62,037 nt of DNA from JBBQWR01 sp038210495. GTDB lineage: Bacteria; Planctomycetota; Planctomycetia; Pirellulales; DATAWG01. The translations under genes and the position numbers were made by a program. The stretch is from contig JBBQWR010000035.1 of assembly GCA_038210495.1 (NCBI GenBank), positions 1 through 62,037 on the forward strand, read 5' to 3'. Under the pieces are notes generated by a model. The model was not told the origin of the DNA. It saw nothing but the letters and a program-made list of their open reading frames with translations, and did no database searches. Below are positions 1 through 8,552 of this stretch, piece after piece. The stretch's first letter is position 1, and each line of letters begins with the position of its first letter.

Positions 1-114
1 TTCCTGCTTCGCAAAGGCGACGGCGAACCCGGCTGGATCACGATCTGGCGGGGCATGGATAAACTCCTCCTTGGCGTCCGTGGTCATCGAGCCATGAAAA
101 AAAGATGTGGGTAA
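1..114 (+). pseudogene. C-terminal end of an IS4-like transposase (partial at window edge)
   Basis: Frame 1 is open from the window edge to TAA at 112-114 and encodes 37 residues containing GEPGWITIWRG followed by a short basic tail. The pattern G-x-PG-x-x-x-[IL]-W-R-G near the C-terminus is familiar from DDE transposases of the IS4 group. Only the tail is visible, so the element cannot be called intact or broken, and no terminal inverted repeat could be identified. A partial copy of a dispersed palindromic repeat (121-143) follows directly. The family call is inference from a short motif. Confidence 0.6.
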
Positions 115-213
115 TTACAAGGCCTCCAGCCCCGGCCACCCTGACGGTTTCGTGTGCCGCTCCTTAGGGGCGTCGTTCGATCGACGCGCCAAGATATCCC
201 GTGGGTCGTACGA

Positions 214-1353
214 CTAGTCGCGGTCGAATAGGCGGTACGTCTTGTTCAATACCGCGCCGCCGCGCTCCAGGCTTCCTCGGGAAAGTTGATTGCTCTCCAG
301 CACCCACGAGAATTCAACTTCTTGCATGCCCCATTCCAGGATTTTCGGCACCAAGCCGGACATCAGCACCAAGCCGACTCCCCAGCGCTGATACTCGGGC
401 ACGACGTTGGCGCTGATGACTCGCATGCGCTTCAGCTCGCGGCGCTTCGAAAGCAGTCGGATGAAGCCGAAGGGAAATAGTCGGCCGTCGATCTGCTTGA
501 TCCGCGGATTGTAGTCCAGTAGACCGAACACGGCGCCGATTGGCTTGCCGGCGACCTCGGCGACCAGGGCCAATTCGGGGACGATCATGTGCCGCAGTTG
601 GCTCCCGAGATGCCGAATTTCGCCGGACGACAGCGGCACGAAACCCCAGGTGCCACCAAGCGACTGATTGTAGACGTTCAAAAACATCTCGAGTTCTTTG
701 CGAAAGTTCGAGATGTCGATCGGCCGCACTGTTACCTCAAACCGCTCGGCCGCCTGATCGACCATCCGCTTGAGTTTGGGGTCGAGCTTGTCGAGCATGT
801 CGATGTGACCCCAGAAAGCGTACAGGTCCTGGCTCTTGTGGAACCCGGCGCCCAGGATCAGCCGCTCGTAGTACGGCTTGTTGTAGGTCATCATGAAAAA
901 CGGGGCTGAATCGAACGCATCGACCAGCAGCCCGCATTCGTAGTTCAGCGACGGATTGCAGGGCCCGCGAAGTTGGCGGATGCCGCGCTGGGCGAACCAG
1001 GCGGTGGCCGCCTCGAACAGCGAACTGGCGACCTCCTGATCGTCGATCGATTCGAAGAAACCGAAGAATCCTCGCTGCTCTCTGTGCTGCTTGTTATGGG
1101 CATGGTTTAAAATGGCGGCCAGCCGACCGACCGGTTGGCCGTTGCGGTAGGCCAGAAACGTCTGCACCTCGGCCAGTTCATGAAACGGATGTTTCGAATA
1201 GCCCAACAGCGCTCGCTGGTCCATGAGCAGCGGCGGAATCCAATGCGGATCGCCGGCGTAGAGGGTCCAGGGCAAGTGGAGAAATTGCTTCTTCTGCCGC
1301 CGTGTATCGACCGGCTGCACGACCACGTTTGACCGCACGGTCGCTATACTCAT
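214..1353 (-). CDS. GNAT-like N-acetyltransferase family protein
   Basis: 379 residues, probably a cytoplasmic acyl-CoA-dependent acyltransferase of unknown substrate. The N-terminal part (PWTLYAGDPHWIPPLL) and the middle (GPCNPSLNYECGLLVDAF, then a PYY motif) resemble a group of large GNAT-fold proteins widespread in planctomycetes and other bacteria. The C-terminal half holds the likely acyl-CoA-binding fold (SANVVPEYQRWGVGLVLMSGL, about residues 315-340). The ATG at 1353 is preferred over the ORF start at 1500, because the upstream 49 codons come from repeat DNA. The start lies inside an 89-bp element duplicated at 55423-55511, so a GTG a few codons later is also possible. Confidence 0.7.
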   Translation of the reverse strand: MSIATVRSNVVVQPVDTRRQKKQFLHLPWTLYAGDPHWIPPLLMDQRALLGYSKHPFHELAEVQTFLAYRNGQPVGRLAAILNHAHNKQHREQRGFFGFFESIDDQEVASSLFEAATAWFAQRGIRQLRGPCNPSLNYECGLLVDAFDSAPFFMMTYNKPYYERLILGAGFHKSQDLYAFWGHIDMLDKLDPKLKRMVDQAAERFEVTVRPIDISNFRKELEMFLNVYNQSLGGTWGFVPLSSGEIRHLGSQLRHMIVPELALVAEVAGKPIGAVFGLLDYNPRIKQIDGRLFPFGFIRLLSKRRELKRMRVISANVVPEYQRWGVGLVLMSGLVPKILEWGMQEVEFSWVLESNQLSRGSLERGGAVLNKTYRLFDRD

Positions 1354-1423
1354 CGTTGATTTACCCAGGTTGCCAAGTGAAGACTCGACTTTAGTCCGAC
1401 CGGTTAGTTGAATCAAGGCCGAA
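1335..1423. repeat. 89-bp duplicated element, copy 1
   Basis: Matches 55423-55511 in the same orientation without gaps, about 85% identical by eye; the first 24 bases are identical. On the minus strand both copies carry CGGTCG near one end and CGACCG near the other, able to close a stem, with ATGAGTATAG just inside. In this copy the ATG doubles as the annotated start of the acetyltransferase gene. It could be a structured leader RNA, a small mobile repeat or a duplicated gene leader. Confidence 0.7.
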
Positions 1424-1441
1424 CGCCGCGGAAGCCGCTGC

Positions 1442-1680
1442 GTGGTGGGTGGTGGGTAATGGGTGGCGAGGCGTGGATGACGAATGACGAAACACCCCAT
1501 GTCTAATCAATGTCTAATGCTTAAATGACGAATGCCTAAGGTTTTGTAGCGACAATTCACACGCGGGGCGCGACGGAACTCGCTGCCTCCAGCCGCGATG
1601 GGTCCTCACTCTAGGCCATCGTCATTCGTGCTTCGTCATTCGTCATTGATTAGACGTTCGTCATTAGTCATTCGACATTT
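1442..1680. repeat. Heptamer tandem repeats flanking a gene-poor stretch
   Basis: 1442-1490 shows 7-bp periodic repeats of GTGGTGG and then GACGAAT type. 1618-1680 shows the complement (ATTCGTC/ATTAGTC type). The two clusters are roughly inverted relative to each other and also share GTCTAATCAATG in opposite orientation. No gene is seen in 1354-1740. Confidence 0.7.
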
Positions 1681-1740
1681 TGGTTGCCTAATTGCTTGCG
1701 GCGGCGCGGGTTAAACCCGCTGACGGCGACTCAATCTGCC

Positions 1741-1770
1741 TTGACCGGCGCGAGCGGAGACGCCTATAAT
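1741..1770 (+). promoter_or_regulatory. Sigma70-type promoter for the LptD-like gene
   Basis: TTGACC at 1741-1746, an 18-bp spacer, and a perfect TATAAT at 1765-1770. A transcript would start near 1777, about 100 nt before the ATG at 1878. This is the clearest promoter in the window. Confidence 0.65.
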
Positions 1771-1877
1771 CCCGCCGCTTTTTCCGGTTTGATCTCTTCG
1801 CTTAAAAGCTTTCGCTTCCTCATTTTGCGACTCGACTCCCGCAGGCGCTTCGAGCCCTTGCGGCAAGGTCGACAAGG

Positions 1878-4800
1878 ATGTGGCCGCTGCCGTTCGTTGA
1901 TGCCGCGGATTCTGATCCCAGCTTGTTCCCTGCGCGCTCTAGCGCTTGGGCCAGAGGCGCCGCGCCGTCGTTCAATTCGCTCCCGCGCGCGGCAAAATGG
2001 CGCGGCGCGCGGCGAATCGTTTGGCTGGCGATTCTTGCGGCTGCGGTCTTCGCGTCGTCGGCATCCACCGGACGGGCCGAGCAACTTGACTTGCCGCCGC
2101 CCGATATCCACGAGCCGCTTCAAATCTCCGCCGATCGATCCAGTCGTTGGACCGAAGGGGTCTACGACGTCTGGCTGCTCACGGGCCACTGCGCGATCGA
2201 TCAAGGTCCGCTGCACGCCCGCAGCGATCGGGCCGTGCTGTGGATCGAGCGCGGCGGGCCGGCCGGCAATCCGCCCTATCGCACGCTGACTTATCTCGAG
2301 GGCAACGTGACCGCCCAGTCGACCGCCGTGGTGCAGTCGGGCAATTCGACGGCTGCGGCGCCGGGCACGTCGCCGACCTTGCCGCCGCTCGCAAAGCCGG
2401 CCCCAACGCGGCTGTCCGATCAGCATTGGTACACGAAGCTCTTTTCGACGCAAGCGCCGGCGATTCGCACCGCGACTCCCGAACCCGAGCCGACAACGAA
2501 GCCGGATGTGTATCGCAGCGCCGTCGTGGCTCGTGGACCCGTGGCCCATCCGGAGGTTCAGCGAGCGCAGTTTGGGGCTCGCAATCGCGCGCGGGGCGTG
2601 GCGACGCCCGTGGCCGGCGCCGCTCCGCCGACAGCCACGCCCGGCACGCGCCGGATTCGATTTTTCCCGCGCAGCGACCAGCCGCTCCGGTTCAGCTCAT
2701 CGACCACCAACCCGGCGACCAACGAGCAATCGATCGTGTTCAGCAGCGGCGTGAACGTGATCGTCGACGGCCTGTCGAACTTCGGCTCGATCGACGTCTC
2801 GGCCGATCGCGTCGTGATCTGGACCGCTGGATTGCAGAGCTCAACCCTGACGGGGGAAACGCTGCAAGCCGACGAGATGCCGCTGGAAATTTACCTCGAA
2901 GGCAACGTTGTGTTCCGCCAAGGGGAGCGGACGATCTATTCGCCGGCCATGTACTACGACGTGCAACAGAACGTGGGCGTCGTGCTACAAGCCGAACTGC
3001 TCACGCCATTGCCCACGCCCAAGTATCCGGGCAAGATCCGCCTGCGGGCCGACGTGCTGCGGCAGATCGATTCCGATCGTTTCGTCGCTCAAAACGCGAG
3101 TTTCACGAGCAGCCGTTTGGGAGACCCCACGTTCGAGCTTCGAGCCGGCACGGCCGTGTTCGAGGATGTCCAAACGCCGGAGGTCAATTTCTTCACCCGG
3201 GCGCCGGAGATCGACCCCCTCACCGGTCAGCCGCGAGTGCAGCACGCCGAGCGCGTGACGGCGCAAAACGACGTGCTGTATTTCGAAGGCATTCCCGTTT
3301 TCTATTGGCCGACGTTCGCGACCGATTTGGAGCGCGACAACTTCTTCATCAACAAGGCCGAGATCAAGTCGGATCAGGTGTTCGGCACGCAAGTGATCAC
3401 CGAGGTCGATCTCTATCAACTCTTCGGCGTTCGCAACCCGCCCCGGGGCACAACCCTCGACGGAGATCTGGAATACATGAGCAAGCGGGGCTTTGCGCTG
3501 GGGGAAGATTTCCGCTTCGATCAAGGCGAGGGAATCTTCGGCGGCGGGCGAACCGTCGGTTCGCTCGACACCTATTTCCTCATCCACGATTCGGGCTTAG
3601 ACAACCTCGGCGCCGATCGACCGGCGCTGGTCCCCGAACAAAAGTTCCGCGGCCGGGCCCTGGGGCAATATCGCCAAAAGCTATCGAACGATTGGCAGAT
3701 CACGGCCGAGTTGGGCTATCAGACCGACCGCAATTTTCTGGAAGAGTATTTCAATCGCGAGTTCGACACGCTCAAGGACCTGAATACCGACGTCGAACTA
3801 CGCCGCAATCTCGACAATATGTCGCTGACGATTCTCGCGTCGGGCCGACTCAACGACGTGTATACCGAGACGCAGTGGCTGCCGCGGCTGGACCATTTTT
3901 GGCTGGGCCAACCGCTGGCCGAAGACACGCTCACCTGGTACGAGCACACGAGCTTGGCGTACGCTCAACAGAACGTCGCCGCCACGCCGACCGATAAAAC
4001 CGACGCCGCTAAGTTCACGCAGCTGCCCTGGGAGTCGCCGCGCCTGCATGGCCAGCGACTGGCGACGCGGAACGAAATCGATTGGCCCGTGCAGTGGGGC
4101 CCCTTCAAGATCGTGCCCTACGGACTGGGCGAAATCGCCAACTGGGGCGAAGATCTCGATCATCAAGATTTCAATCGAGCCTACGGCGTGCTAGGCATTC
4201 GGGCCAGCATTCCGTTCTGGGCCATCGACCCGACAATTCAAGACGACTATTTCAATGTCCACGGCATGGCCCACAAGGTGGTGCTGTCGGTCGATGCGTC
4301 GACATCGCAATCGACGGATAACCTGGCCCATCTGCCACTCTATGACCAACTGGAAGACGAATCCGTGCAGCATTTCGAGCGGCGGTTTGCGTTCAACACG
4401 TTCGGCGTGGCGGGCCTGCCGACGTTTCCAGCGAAGTTCGATCCTCGCTATTACGCTTTGCGCCGCGGATCGGATGAGTGGGTCACGGGCCCGACCGAGA
4501 TCGCCGGCAATCAGACCGTGGTGCGATTGGACGCCGATCAGCGGTGGCAGACGAAGCGCGGCCCAATCGGCGATCAACATATTTTAGACTATGTGACGCT
4601 CGATACGAGCGCCGAGGTATTTCCCGAGGCGAAGCAGAATTTCGGCTCGAATCTCGGTCTCGTGGATTACGACTTCCATTGGTTCGTCGGCGATCGGTTG
4701 ACGGTCGTCTCCGACGGGATGTTCGACTTTTTCGGAGACGGGCAGAAAGAGGCCAGCATTGGCATGTTCCTGTCCCGGCCGCCGCGAGGCAGTTTTTACG

Positions 4801-5114
4801 CCGGGTTCTATTCGCTCGGCGGACCGATCCGCGCCGAGGTAATCGCGCTGTCGTACTCGTACCGCATGACACCCAAATGGGCCTCGACATTCAGCACGAC
4901 GTTCAATGTCTCTCCATCGCTCGACATCGGCCAAAGCTTCTCGATCACGCGAATCGGCGAATCGTTTCTCGTAAGTCTGGGCGTCAGCTACGACGACAGC
5001 CGGCATACGGCCGGCGCGAGTCTCATGATCGAGCCGCGAGCGCTGGGCCGGAGCCGAGCCGCCAAGGCGCAAGGATTCCTCATTCCGCCGGCCGGCGCCA
5101 CGGGATTGGAATAG
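1878..5114 (+). CDS. LptD/OstA-like outer-membrane protein
   Basis: 1078 residues. A hydrophobic signal segment (about 45-65, RIVWLAILAAAVFASS) precedes a periplasmic region with two OstA-like stretches: near residue 76 (LQISADRSSRWTEG... YLEGNV) and near 310 (IDVSADRVVIW... IYLEGNVVFRQGERTIYS). The long remainder has alternating aromatic and polar residues and ends in repeated strands, as expected of a beta-barrel. LptD inserts lipopolysaccharide into the outer leaflet, so this may be the planctomycete form; it is longer than the roughly 780-residue E. coli LptD. The ATG at 1878 leaves a long pre-signal leader, so a start such as TTG 1923 is possible. A strong promoter lies upstream and a 3'-end repeat follows the stop. 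Confidence 0.72.
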   Translation: MWPLPFVDAADSDPSLFPARSSAWARGAAPSFNSLPRAAKWRGARRIVWLAILAAAVFASSASTGRAEQLDLPPPDIHEPLQISADRSSRWTEGVYDVWLLTGHCAIDQGPLHARSDRAVLWIERGGPAGNPPYRTLTYLEGNVTAQSTAVVQSGNSTAAAPGTSPTLPPLAKPAPTRLSDQHWYTKLFSTQAPAIRTATPEPEPTTKPDVYRSAVVARGPVAHPEVQRAQFGARNRARGVATPVAGAAPPTATPGTRRIRFFPRSDQPLRFSSSTTNPATNEQSIVFSSGVNVIVDGLSNFGSIDVSADRVVIWTAGLQSSTLTGETLQADEMPLEIYLEGNVVFRQGERTIYSPAMYYDVQQNVGVVLQAELLTPLPTPKYPGKIRLRADVLRQIDSDRFVAQNASFTSSRLGDPTFELRAGTAVFEDVQTPEVNFFTRAPEIDPLTGQPRVQHAERVTAQNDVLYFEGIPVFYWPTFATDLERDNFFINKAEIKSDQVFGTQVITEVDLYQLFGVRNPPRGTTLDGDLEYMSKRGFALGEDFRFDQGEGIFGGGRTVGSLDTYFLIHDSGLDNLGADRPALVPEQKFRGRALGQYRQKLSNDWQITAELGYQTDRNFLEEYFNREFDTLKDLNTDVELRRNLDNMSLTILASGRLNDVYTETQWLPRLDHFWLGQPLAEDTLTWYEHTSLAYAQQNVAATPTDKTDAAKFTQLPWESPRLHGQRLATRNEIDWPVQWGPFKIVPYGLGEIANWGEDLDHQDFNRAYGVLGIRASIPFWAIDPTIQDDYFNVHGMAHKVVLSVDASTSQSTDNLAHLPLYDQLEDESVQHFERRFAFNTFGVAGLPTFPAKFDPRYYALRRGSDEWVTGPTEIAGNQTVVRLDADQRWQTKRGPIGDQHILDYVTLDTSAEVFPEAKQNFGSNLGLVDYDFHWFVGDRLTVVSDGMFDFFGDGQKEASIGMFLSRPPRGSFYAGFYSLGGPIRAEVIALSYSYRMTPKWASTFSTTFNVSPSLDIGQSFSITRIGESFLVSLGVSYDDSRHTAGASLMIEPRALGRSRAAKAQGFLIPPAGATGLE

Positions 5115-5145
5115 CGCCGGTCGTTGTATTTTTAAGAACTGCTCA

Positions 5146-5180
5146 CAAAACCGCCGGGAACTGTCCCCCTCTCCGAGGCT
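5146..5180 (+). repeat. 3'-end repeat (CCGCCGGGGACTGTCCCC family), copy 1
   Basis: Contains AACTGCTCACAAAACCGCC, then a slightly diverged GGGAACTGTCCCC, then CTCTCCGAGGC. It lies 32 bp after the LptD-like stop and is oriented with that gene. Further copies: 14548-14580, 34362-34400, 41092-41130, partial 46961-47000. Confidence 0.7.
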
Positions 5181-5254
5181 GTGTCCGCGAGGAAGTGAAG
5201 TCGCACTGCCTCGCTGACGCTTCGTGTTAGTATGTGCCCAAAGGAGTTGTTCGC

Positions 5255-5671
5255 ATGTCGCGCACCTCACGACGCATGGCCCGCCACCGAGCGGATCCGA
5301 CGATCCGGCAGCGCAGTTGGCGACTTAAGTTCGCATGCGCCTTGCGGGGAGTGAAGCAAGGCATCCGAGGCCAAAGCAGCTTCTTCGTGCATTTCTTCGT
5401 AGCCGCGATGGTCGTGGTCGCCGCGACGGTGCTCAAGTGCGACCGCATCGAATGGCTTGCCCTGACGATCGCGATCGCGATGGTGCTGACCGCCGAGTTG
5501 TTCAACAGCGCCCTGGAATCGCTGGCCCGCGCGGTCGATCTGGGCATCAACGCGCATCTCCGCGATGCGCTGGACATCGGCAGCGCGGCGGTGTTGACGG
5601 TCTCGATCGGCGCGGTCGTCGTCGGGCTGATAATCTTCGGCCCGCGGCTAGGGGCGATGTTCGGCGCTTAG
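5255..5671 (+). CDS. dgkA: Diacylglycerol/undecaprenol kinase family protein
   Basis: 138 residues, an integral inner-membrane lipid kinase of the prokaryotic DgkA type, phosphorylating diacylglycerol or undecaprenol with ATP. The family signature AELFNSALESLARAVD is present at about residues 76-91, followed by DALDIGSAAVL. Hydrophobic segments sit near residues 48-60, 63-80 and 108-128. The N-terminus is basic and slightly long. The start at 5255 is fixed by AAGGAG at 5241-5246, eight bases upstream, rather than the ATG at 5234. It follows the LptD-like gene on the same strand by 140 bp and converges on rpsI. Confidence 0.88.
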   Translation: MSRTSRRMARHRADPTIRQRSWRLKFACALRGVKQGIRGQSSFFVHFFVAAMVVVAATVLKCDRIEWLALTIAIAMVLTAELFNSALESLARAVDLGINAHLRDALDIGSAAVLTVSIGAVVVGLIIFGPRLGAMFGA

Positions 5672-5827
5672 CTACGTTAGCGGAGGCACAACGAAACGTG
5701 TTATGCCGCTACCGCGGTCGGACAGCCAAGAACGTCAGGCCGATTGGCCTGACCTACGCGGACTACATATCGCGATCAGGCGATGGAAGTTGAGATGAGT
5801 AGGGATCGCGGCAGCGGGCTTGCCTTC

Positions 5828-5852
5828 ACTCCCGACTCCCATCTCCCGACCT
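5828..5852. repeat. GACTCCC-type heptamer repeat
   Basis: About three units of ACTCCCG/ACTCCCA/TCTCCCG, 7-bp period, followed by a run of eight T. It lies between dgkA and rpsI, which converge. It belongs to the heptamer class also seen at 6973-6990, 54159-54249 and 55301-55360. Confidence 0.7.
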
Positions 5853-5862
5853 TTTTTTTGCA

Positions 5863-5890
5863 GCGCCACGGGCGAGAAGCCCGTGCCACG
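5863..5890. repeat. CACGGGC hairpin repeat abutting the rpsI stop
   Basis: CACGGGC and GCCCGTG form a 7-bp stem with a 5-base loop, directly beyond the rpsI stop at 5891. On the minus strand it is followed by A residues rather than T, so it is not a classic terminator of rpsI. A related degenerate copy lies at 28929-28985. Confidence 0.6.
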
Positions 5891-6301
5891 TTAGCGCTTG
5901 GAGAACTGCGTGCCGCGGCGGGCGCCACGGAGACCGTAGTGCTTGCGTTCTTTCATGCGGCTGTCCCGAGTCAAGAAACCCGAGTGGCGGAGCTTTTCTT
6001 CCAGGCCCGAGTCGTACAGCTTGAGCGCTCGGGCGATTCCCATCTTGCAGGCGCCAGCCTGACCGGTGGGACCGCCGCCATTGACCCGGATCACGACGTC
6101 AAGCGATTCGCGCCGCTCGGTCAGATTGAGCGGATCGAGCACGTGGCGCCGCTCTTTTTCGTTCGGGAAATAATGCTCGAGTTCCCGGCCATTGATCGTG
6201 ATTTGGCCCTTGCCGGCGCGTAGCCGGACCCGCGCGACCGAAGTTTTGCGGCGGCCCGTGCCCAGGGTATCGGCGGAGTTCGACTTCGCGGCGGCTTCCA
6301 T
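5891..6301 (-). CDS. rpsI: 30S ribosomal protein S9
   Basis: 136 residues. Contains TGRRKTSVARVRL (about 15-27), GQITING, VIRVNGGGPTGQAGACKMGIARAL and the family's basic C-terminus KERKHYGLRGARRGTQFSKR, which reaches toward P-site tRNA in the 30S subunit. The N-terminal extension of about 12 residues before the conserved core is modest. It follows rplM on the same strand with a 92-bp gap, the usual L13-S9 operon order. Confidence 0.97.
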   Translation of the reverse strand: MEAAAKSNSADTLGTGRRKTSVARVRLRAGKGQITINGRELEHYFPNEKERRHVLDPLNLTERRESLDVVIRVNGGGPTGQAGACKMGIARALKLYDSGLEEKLRHSGFLTRDSRMKERKHYGLRGARRGTQFSKR

Positions 6302-6393
6302 ATTCGACCTGTCTTCTGGCTCGGTAGGATTGATGGGCCGGAGCGGACCGGCCAGGTTATTTTGAAATTATTCGCGGTATTTCAGCGATCGGA

Positions 6394-6858
6394 CTAAGAC
6401 TCGGACCGATTGGCCATCGTACCCTTGAGCTCCAAGGTCGCGGGCTGCTGGGCCTGATGGGGATGCTGATCGCCGATGTAAATCTTCAATTTCGAGAGCA
6501 TGACCACAGCCAACTTGTTCTTGGGAAGCATGCGGCGGACGGCGTCTTGAATGATCAGTTCGGGGCGTCGGGAGAGCCGTTTTCCGGCCGTTTCGCTCCG
6601 CAAGCCGGTGTAGCCCGTATACCAAGTGTATTTTTTCTGGTCCCACTTCTTGCCGGTGAATACGACTTTTTCGGCGTTGATCAGGACGACGAAATCGCCC
6701 GTGTCGACGTGGGGAGTATAAGTCGGGCGGTGCTTGCCCATGAGGATCATGGCCAGTTCGCTCGCCAGCCGGCCGACGATTTTGTCGGAGGCGTCGACGA
6801 GCCACCATTTCTGCTCCACGTCGCCCGCTTTGGCCATATAGGTTTTGATCGCCGGCAT
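6394..6858 (-). CDS. rplM: 50S ribosomal protein L13
   Basis: 154 residues. Conserved L13 segments: WWLVDASDKIVGRLASELA near the start, GKHRPTYTPHVDTGDFVVLINAEKV, KKYTWYTGYTGLR, and a C-terminal region ending in PHQAQQP. The protein binds 23S rRNA early in 50S assembly. The start at 6858 is supported by AAGGA about eight bases upstream. The promoter at 6903-6931 probably drives both rplM and rpsI. Confidence 0.97.
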   Translation of the reverse strand: MPAIKTYMAKAGDVEQKWWLVDASDKIVGRLASELAMILMGKHRPTYTPHVDTGDFVVLINAEKVVFTGKKWDQKKYTWYTGYTGLRSETAGKRLSRRPELIIQDAVRRMLPKNKLAVVMLSKLKIYIGDQHPHQAQQPATLELKGTMANRSES

Positions 6859-6902
6859 CGCACATCCTTCGCAGCTAAATCGCCAGTTCAGGGGAATTGG
6901 GC

Positions 6903-6931
6903 AGTGTACCCGTATCCGGGACGGCGTTCAA
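6903..6931 (-). promoter_or_regulatory. Probable sigma70-type promoter of rplM-rpsI
   Basis: On the minus strand TTGAAC (6931-6926), a 17-bp spacer, and TACACT (6908-6903). The predicted transcript start would be about 38 bases before the rplM ATG. Confidence 0.5.
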
Positions 6932-6972
6932 GAGGGGTGGAAGGCGCCGCGGCGGAACGGGCGGCGAGGCAA

Positions 6973-6990
6973 AGTCGGGAGTCGGGAGTG
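6973..6990. repeat. GGGAGTC heptamer repeat
   Basis: AGTCGGGAGTCGGGAGTG, about two and a half units of the 7-bp GGGAGTC repeat, in the leader region between rplM and the next minus-strand gene. Confidence 0.65.
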
Positions 6991-7025
6991 ACGACGAAAA
7001 ACGGCGGAAGCGATAGACCTCTCAA

Positions 7026-8354
7026 TTAGCCTTCGTCATTGCCCGTCACTGGCCGAGGCGCAAGGCGGATTTTGCCATGGGGCGGCGTGTTGGCCATCGG
7101 CTTGATTTGCGGGATCGGCAAGAGTTGCATCAGCCAGTCGGATTCGCGGGTGGCGGGGACTTGAACCTCGCTCTGCGGCGCCAGCGCCCTGAGCAGCCCG
7201 ACGACCGGCCCGGCGGGGTCGGTTCCTTCGGCCAGCATCGCCGCGGCGCCCGATCGCAGGATCGCGCCGGGTGGTTGGTCGCACCCGCCGCGCAGCTCAA
7301 GGCCCAATCGATCGATCGTGAAGCCCAGCGCCAATTGGTCGTACGGCAGACCCGTCGCGCCGGTCTCAGCGCTAGATGACGGAGCCATCGACGTTGAATC
7401 GCCGCGCGTCAGATGCAGATTTTCCGCTGCCGCCGCGATGAATTGCGGGCTGACCACGCCGGGCCCTGCCGCCACGTCGCCGGTGGCTTCTTCCAATCGG
7501 CCGCGGCGGAATTTGGCTTTTTGGATCGTGACGATGGCTTCACCGGAAAGACGATGCGGAAACTGTTCGGTGACGACCCGATCCAGATCGACGCCGGTCA
7601 ATTGCCCGGAGAGTTCCCCCTCCCAACCGTCGGCAGAGTCGGCCACCCAGACAGTCCCGCGGAATCTCGCGCGATCGCCGAGGTGATTCACAATTCCGAG
7701 CGGTTCGAGCAGGAGCCAGCAGGGCACGGCGGCGCCGCCCGTGTTGATCTCGATCGACGTGGCGACTCGGCCGTCTTTCAGTTTTCGAGCGCAGCGAAGG
7801 CGTATGGGTTCGGCCGATGGCACTCCGGCGAGTCGAAAGCCGATCGAGGCGGTGCGTTCGCCGCTGGGCCCCGGCTTAGCGTCAAGTTGTCCTTGCGTTT
7901 CGGCAAGAGTCTGCGAGCCGTCGGGTAGATGCAGTGTGACCTCGCCGGCGACCAATCGGATTGTCGTGGCGGCCGTGGCGGAGATTTTTAATTTCGATTG
8001 AATGACTTCCCACAACCGGCCAAGCTGAGCCGCGTCGACCTCGGCCTGCGACGCGACCAAACCGACGGCTGTCTCGCCGCCGCCGACTTCCAAAAATCTC
8101 AATCGGGCCAGTGGCGCGGCGGTCTCCGCGTCGGCCAGCTCGACGCCCGCGTAAAGTGTCACGCCGGGCCGGGGATAAGACACGCCGGAGAGCGACGCCC
8201 GCAGGCCAAGTGTTTGCGATAACTCAATCGCGCACGACTCGCGATAACCAGCGCTAGCTCGCGAATGACACCACGCCGCTACGACTAGCGTCGGCAGGAC
8301 ACAGACCGCGAAAAATGCCGAACGGCAGAGTAGTCGCCGAGTTCGATCGTGCAT
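7026..8354 (-). CDS. Exported or membrane-anchored protein of unknown function
   Basis: 442 residues. The N-terminus (MHDRTRRLLCRSAFFAVCVLPTLVVAAW) is basic then hydrophobic, a signal peptide or anchor. The rest is predicted periplasmic, rich in short beta-like segments (GVTLYAGVELADAETAAPLARLRFLEV, IRLVAGEVTLHLPDGSQTL). That layout, together with a stretch about filling a regulated 'subtraction' of hydrophobic strands, is reminiscent of AsmA-like envelope proteins, but no diagnostic motif was found. It stands alone between rplM and aroC. The function is unknown; AsmA-like is only a guess. Confidence 0.7.
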   Translation of the reverse strand: MHDRTRRLLCRSAFFAVCVLPTLVVAAWCHSRASAGYRESCAIELSQTLGLRASLSGVSYPRPGVTLYAGVELADAETAAPLARLRFLEVGGGETAVGLVASQAEVDAAQLGRLWEVIQSKLKISATAATTIRLVAGEVTLHLPDGSQTLAETQGQLDAKPGPSGERTASIGFRLAGVPSAEPIRLRCARKLKDGRVATSIEINTGGAAVPCWLLLEPLGIVNHLGDRARFRGTVWVADSADGWEGELSGQLTGVDLDRVVTEQFPHRLSGEAIVTIQKAKFRRGRLEEATGDVAAGPGVVSPQFIAAAAENLHLTRGDSTSMAPSSSAETGATGLPYDQLALGFTIDRLGLELRGGCDQPPGAILRSGAAAMLAEGTDPAGPVVGLLRALAPQSEVQVPATRESDWLMQLLPIPQIKPMANTPPHGKIRLAPRPVTGNDEG

Positions 8355-8464
8355 GGGGAACGTCCTTGTTCCTGATAGAGTAATTTACGAAGCGCGGTTT
8401 TCGGGCGACCGAGGCTGAACCGGAGGGAAGCCCTGGAAGCGTAAATTCAATGGTGGAACCACTC

Positions 8465-8504
8465 CCCGGGGCTTCGGCGAAGCGCCTCCAGCCCCGGCCA
8501 CCCT
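8465..8504. repeat. Nested-hairpin repeat (CCGGGGCT...AGCCCCGG), copy b
   Basis: Outer arms CCGGGGCT/AGCCCCGG and inner GGCG/CGCC form a nested stem; here it is read in the complement. It lies between aroC and the exported unknown. Other copies: 15529-15566, 19192-19230, 20276-20314, 23846-23949, and a partial at 121-143. Confidence 0.75.
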
Positions 8505-8552
8505 GAAGTCCAGCCCCCCGGGCACCTGGGTTCTTTTCTTGGCAGGGCGCCA

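Noticed and set aside
5852..5890. Intrinsic terminator for rpsI
   Set aside because: The hairpin is followed by A, not T, on the rpsI strand; the T-run precedes it on the plus strand.
1945..8354. Antisense open frames longer than 100 codons over the LptD-like and other genes
   Set aside because: They are shadows in high-GC DNA with arginine-rich composition and no domain motifs.
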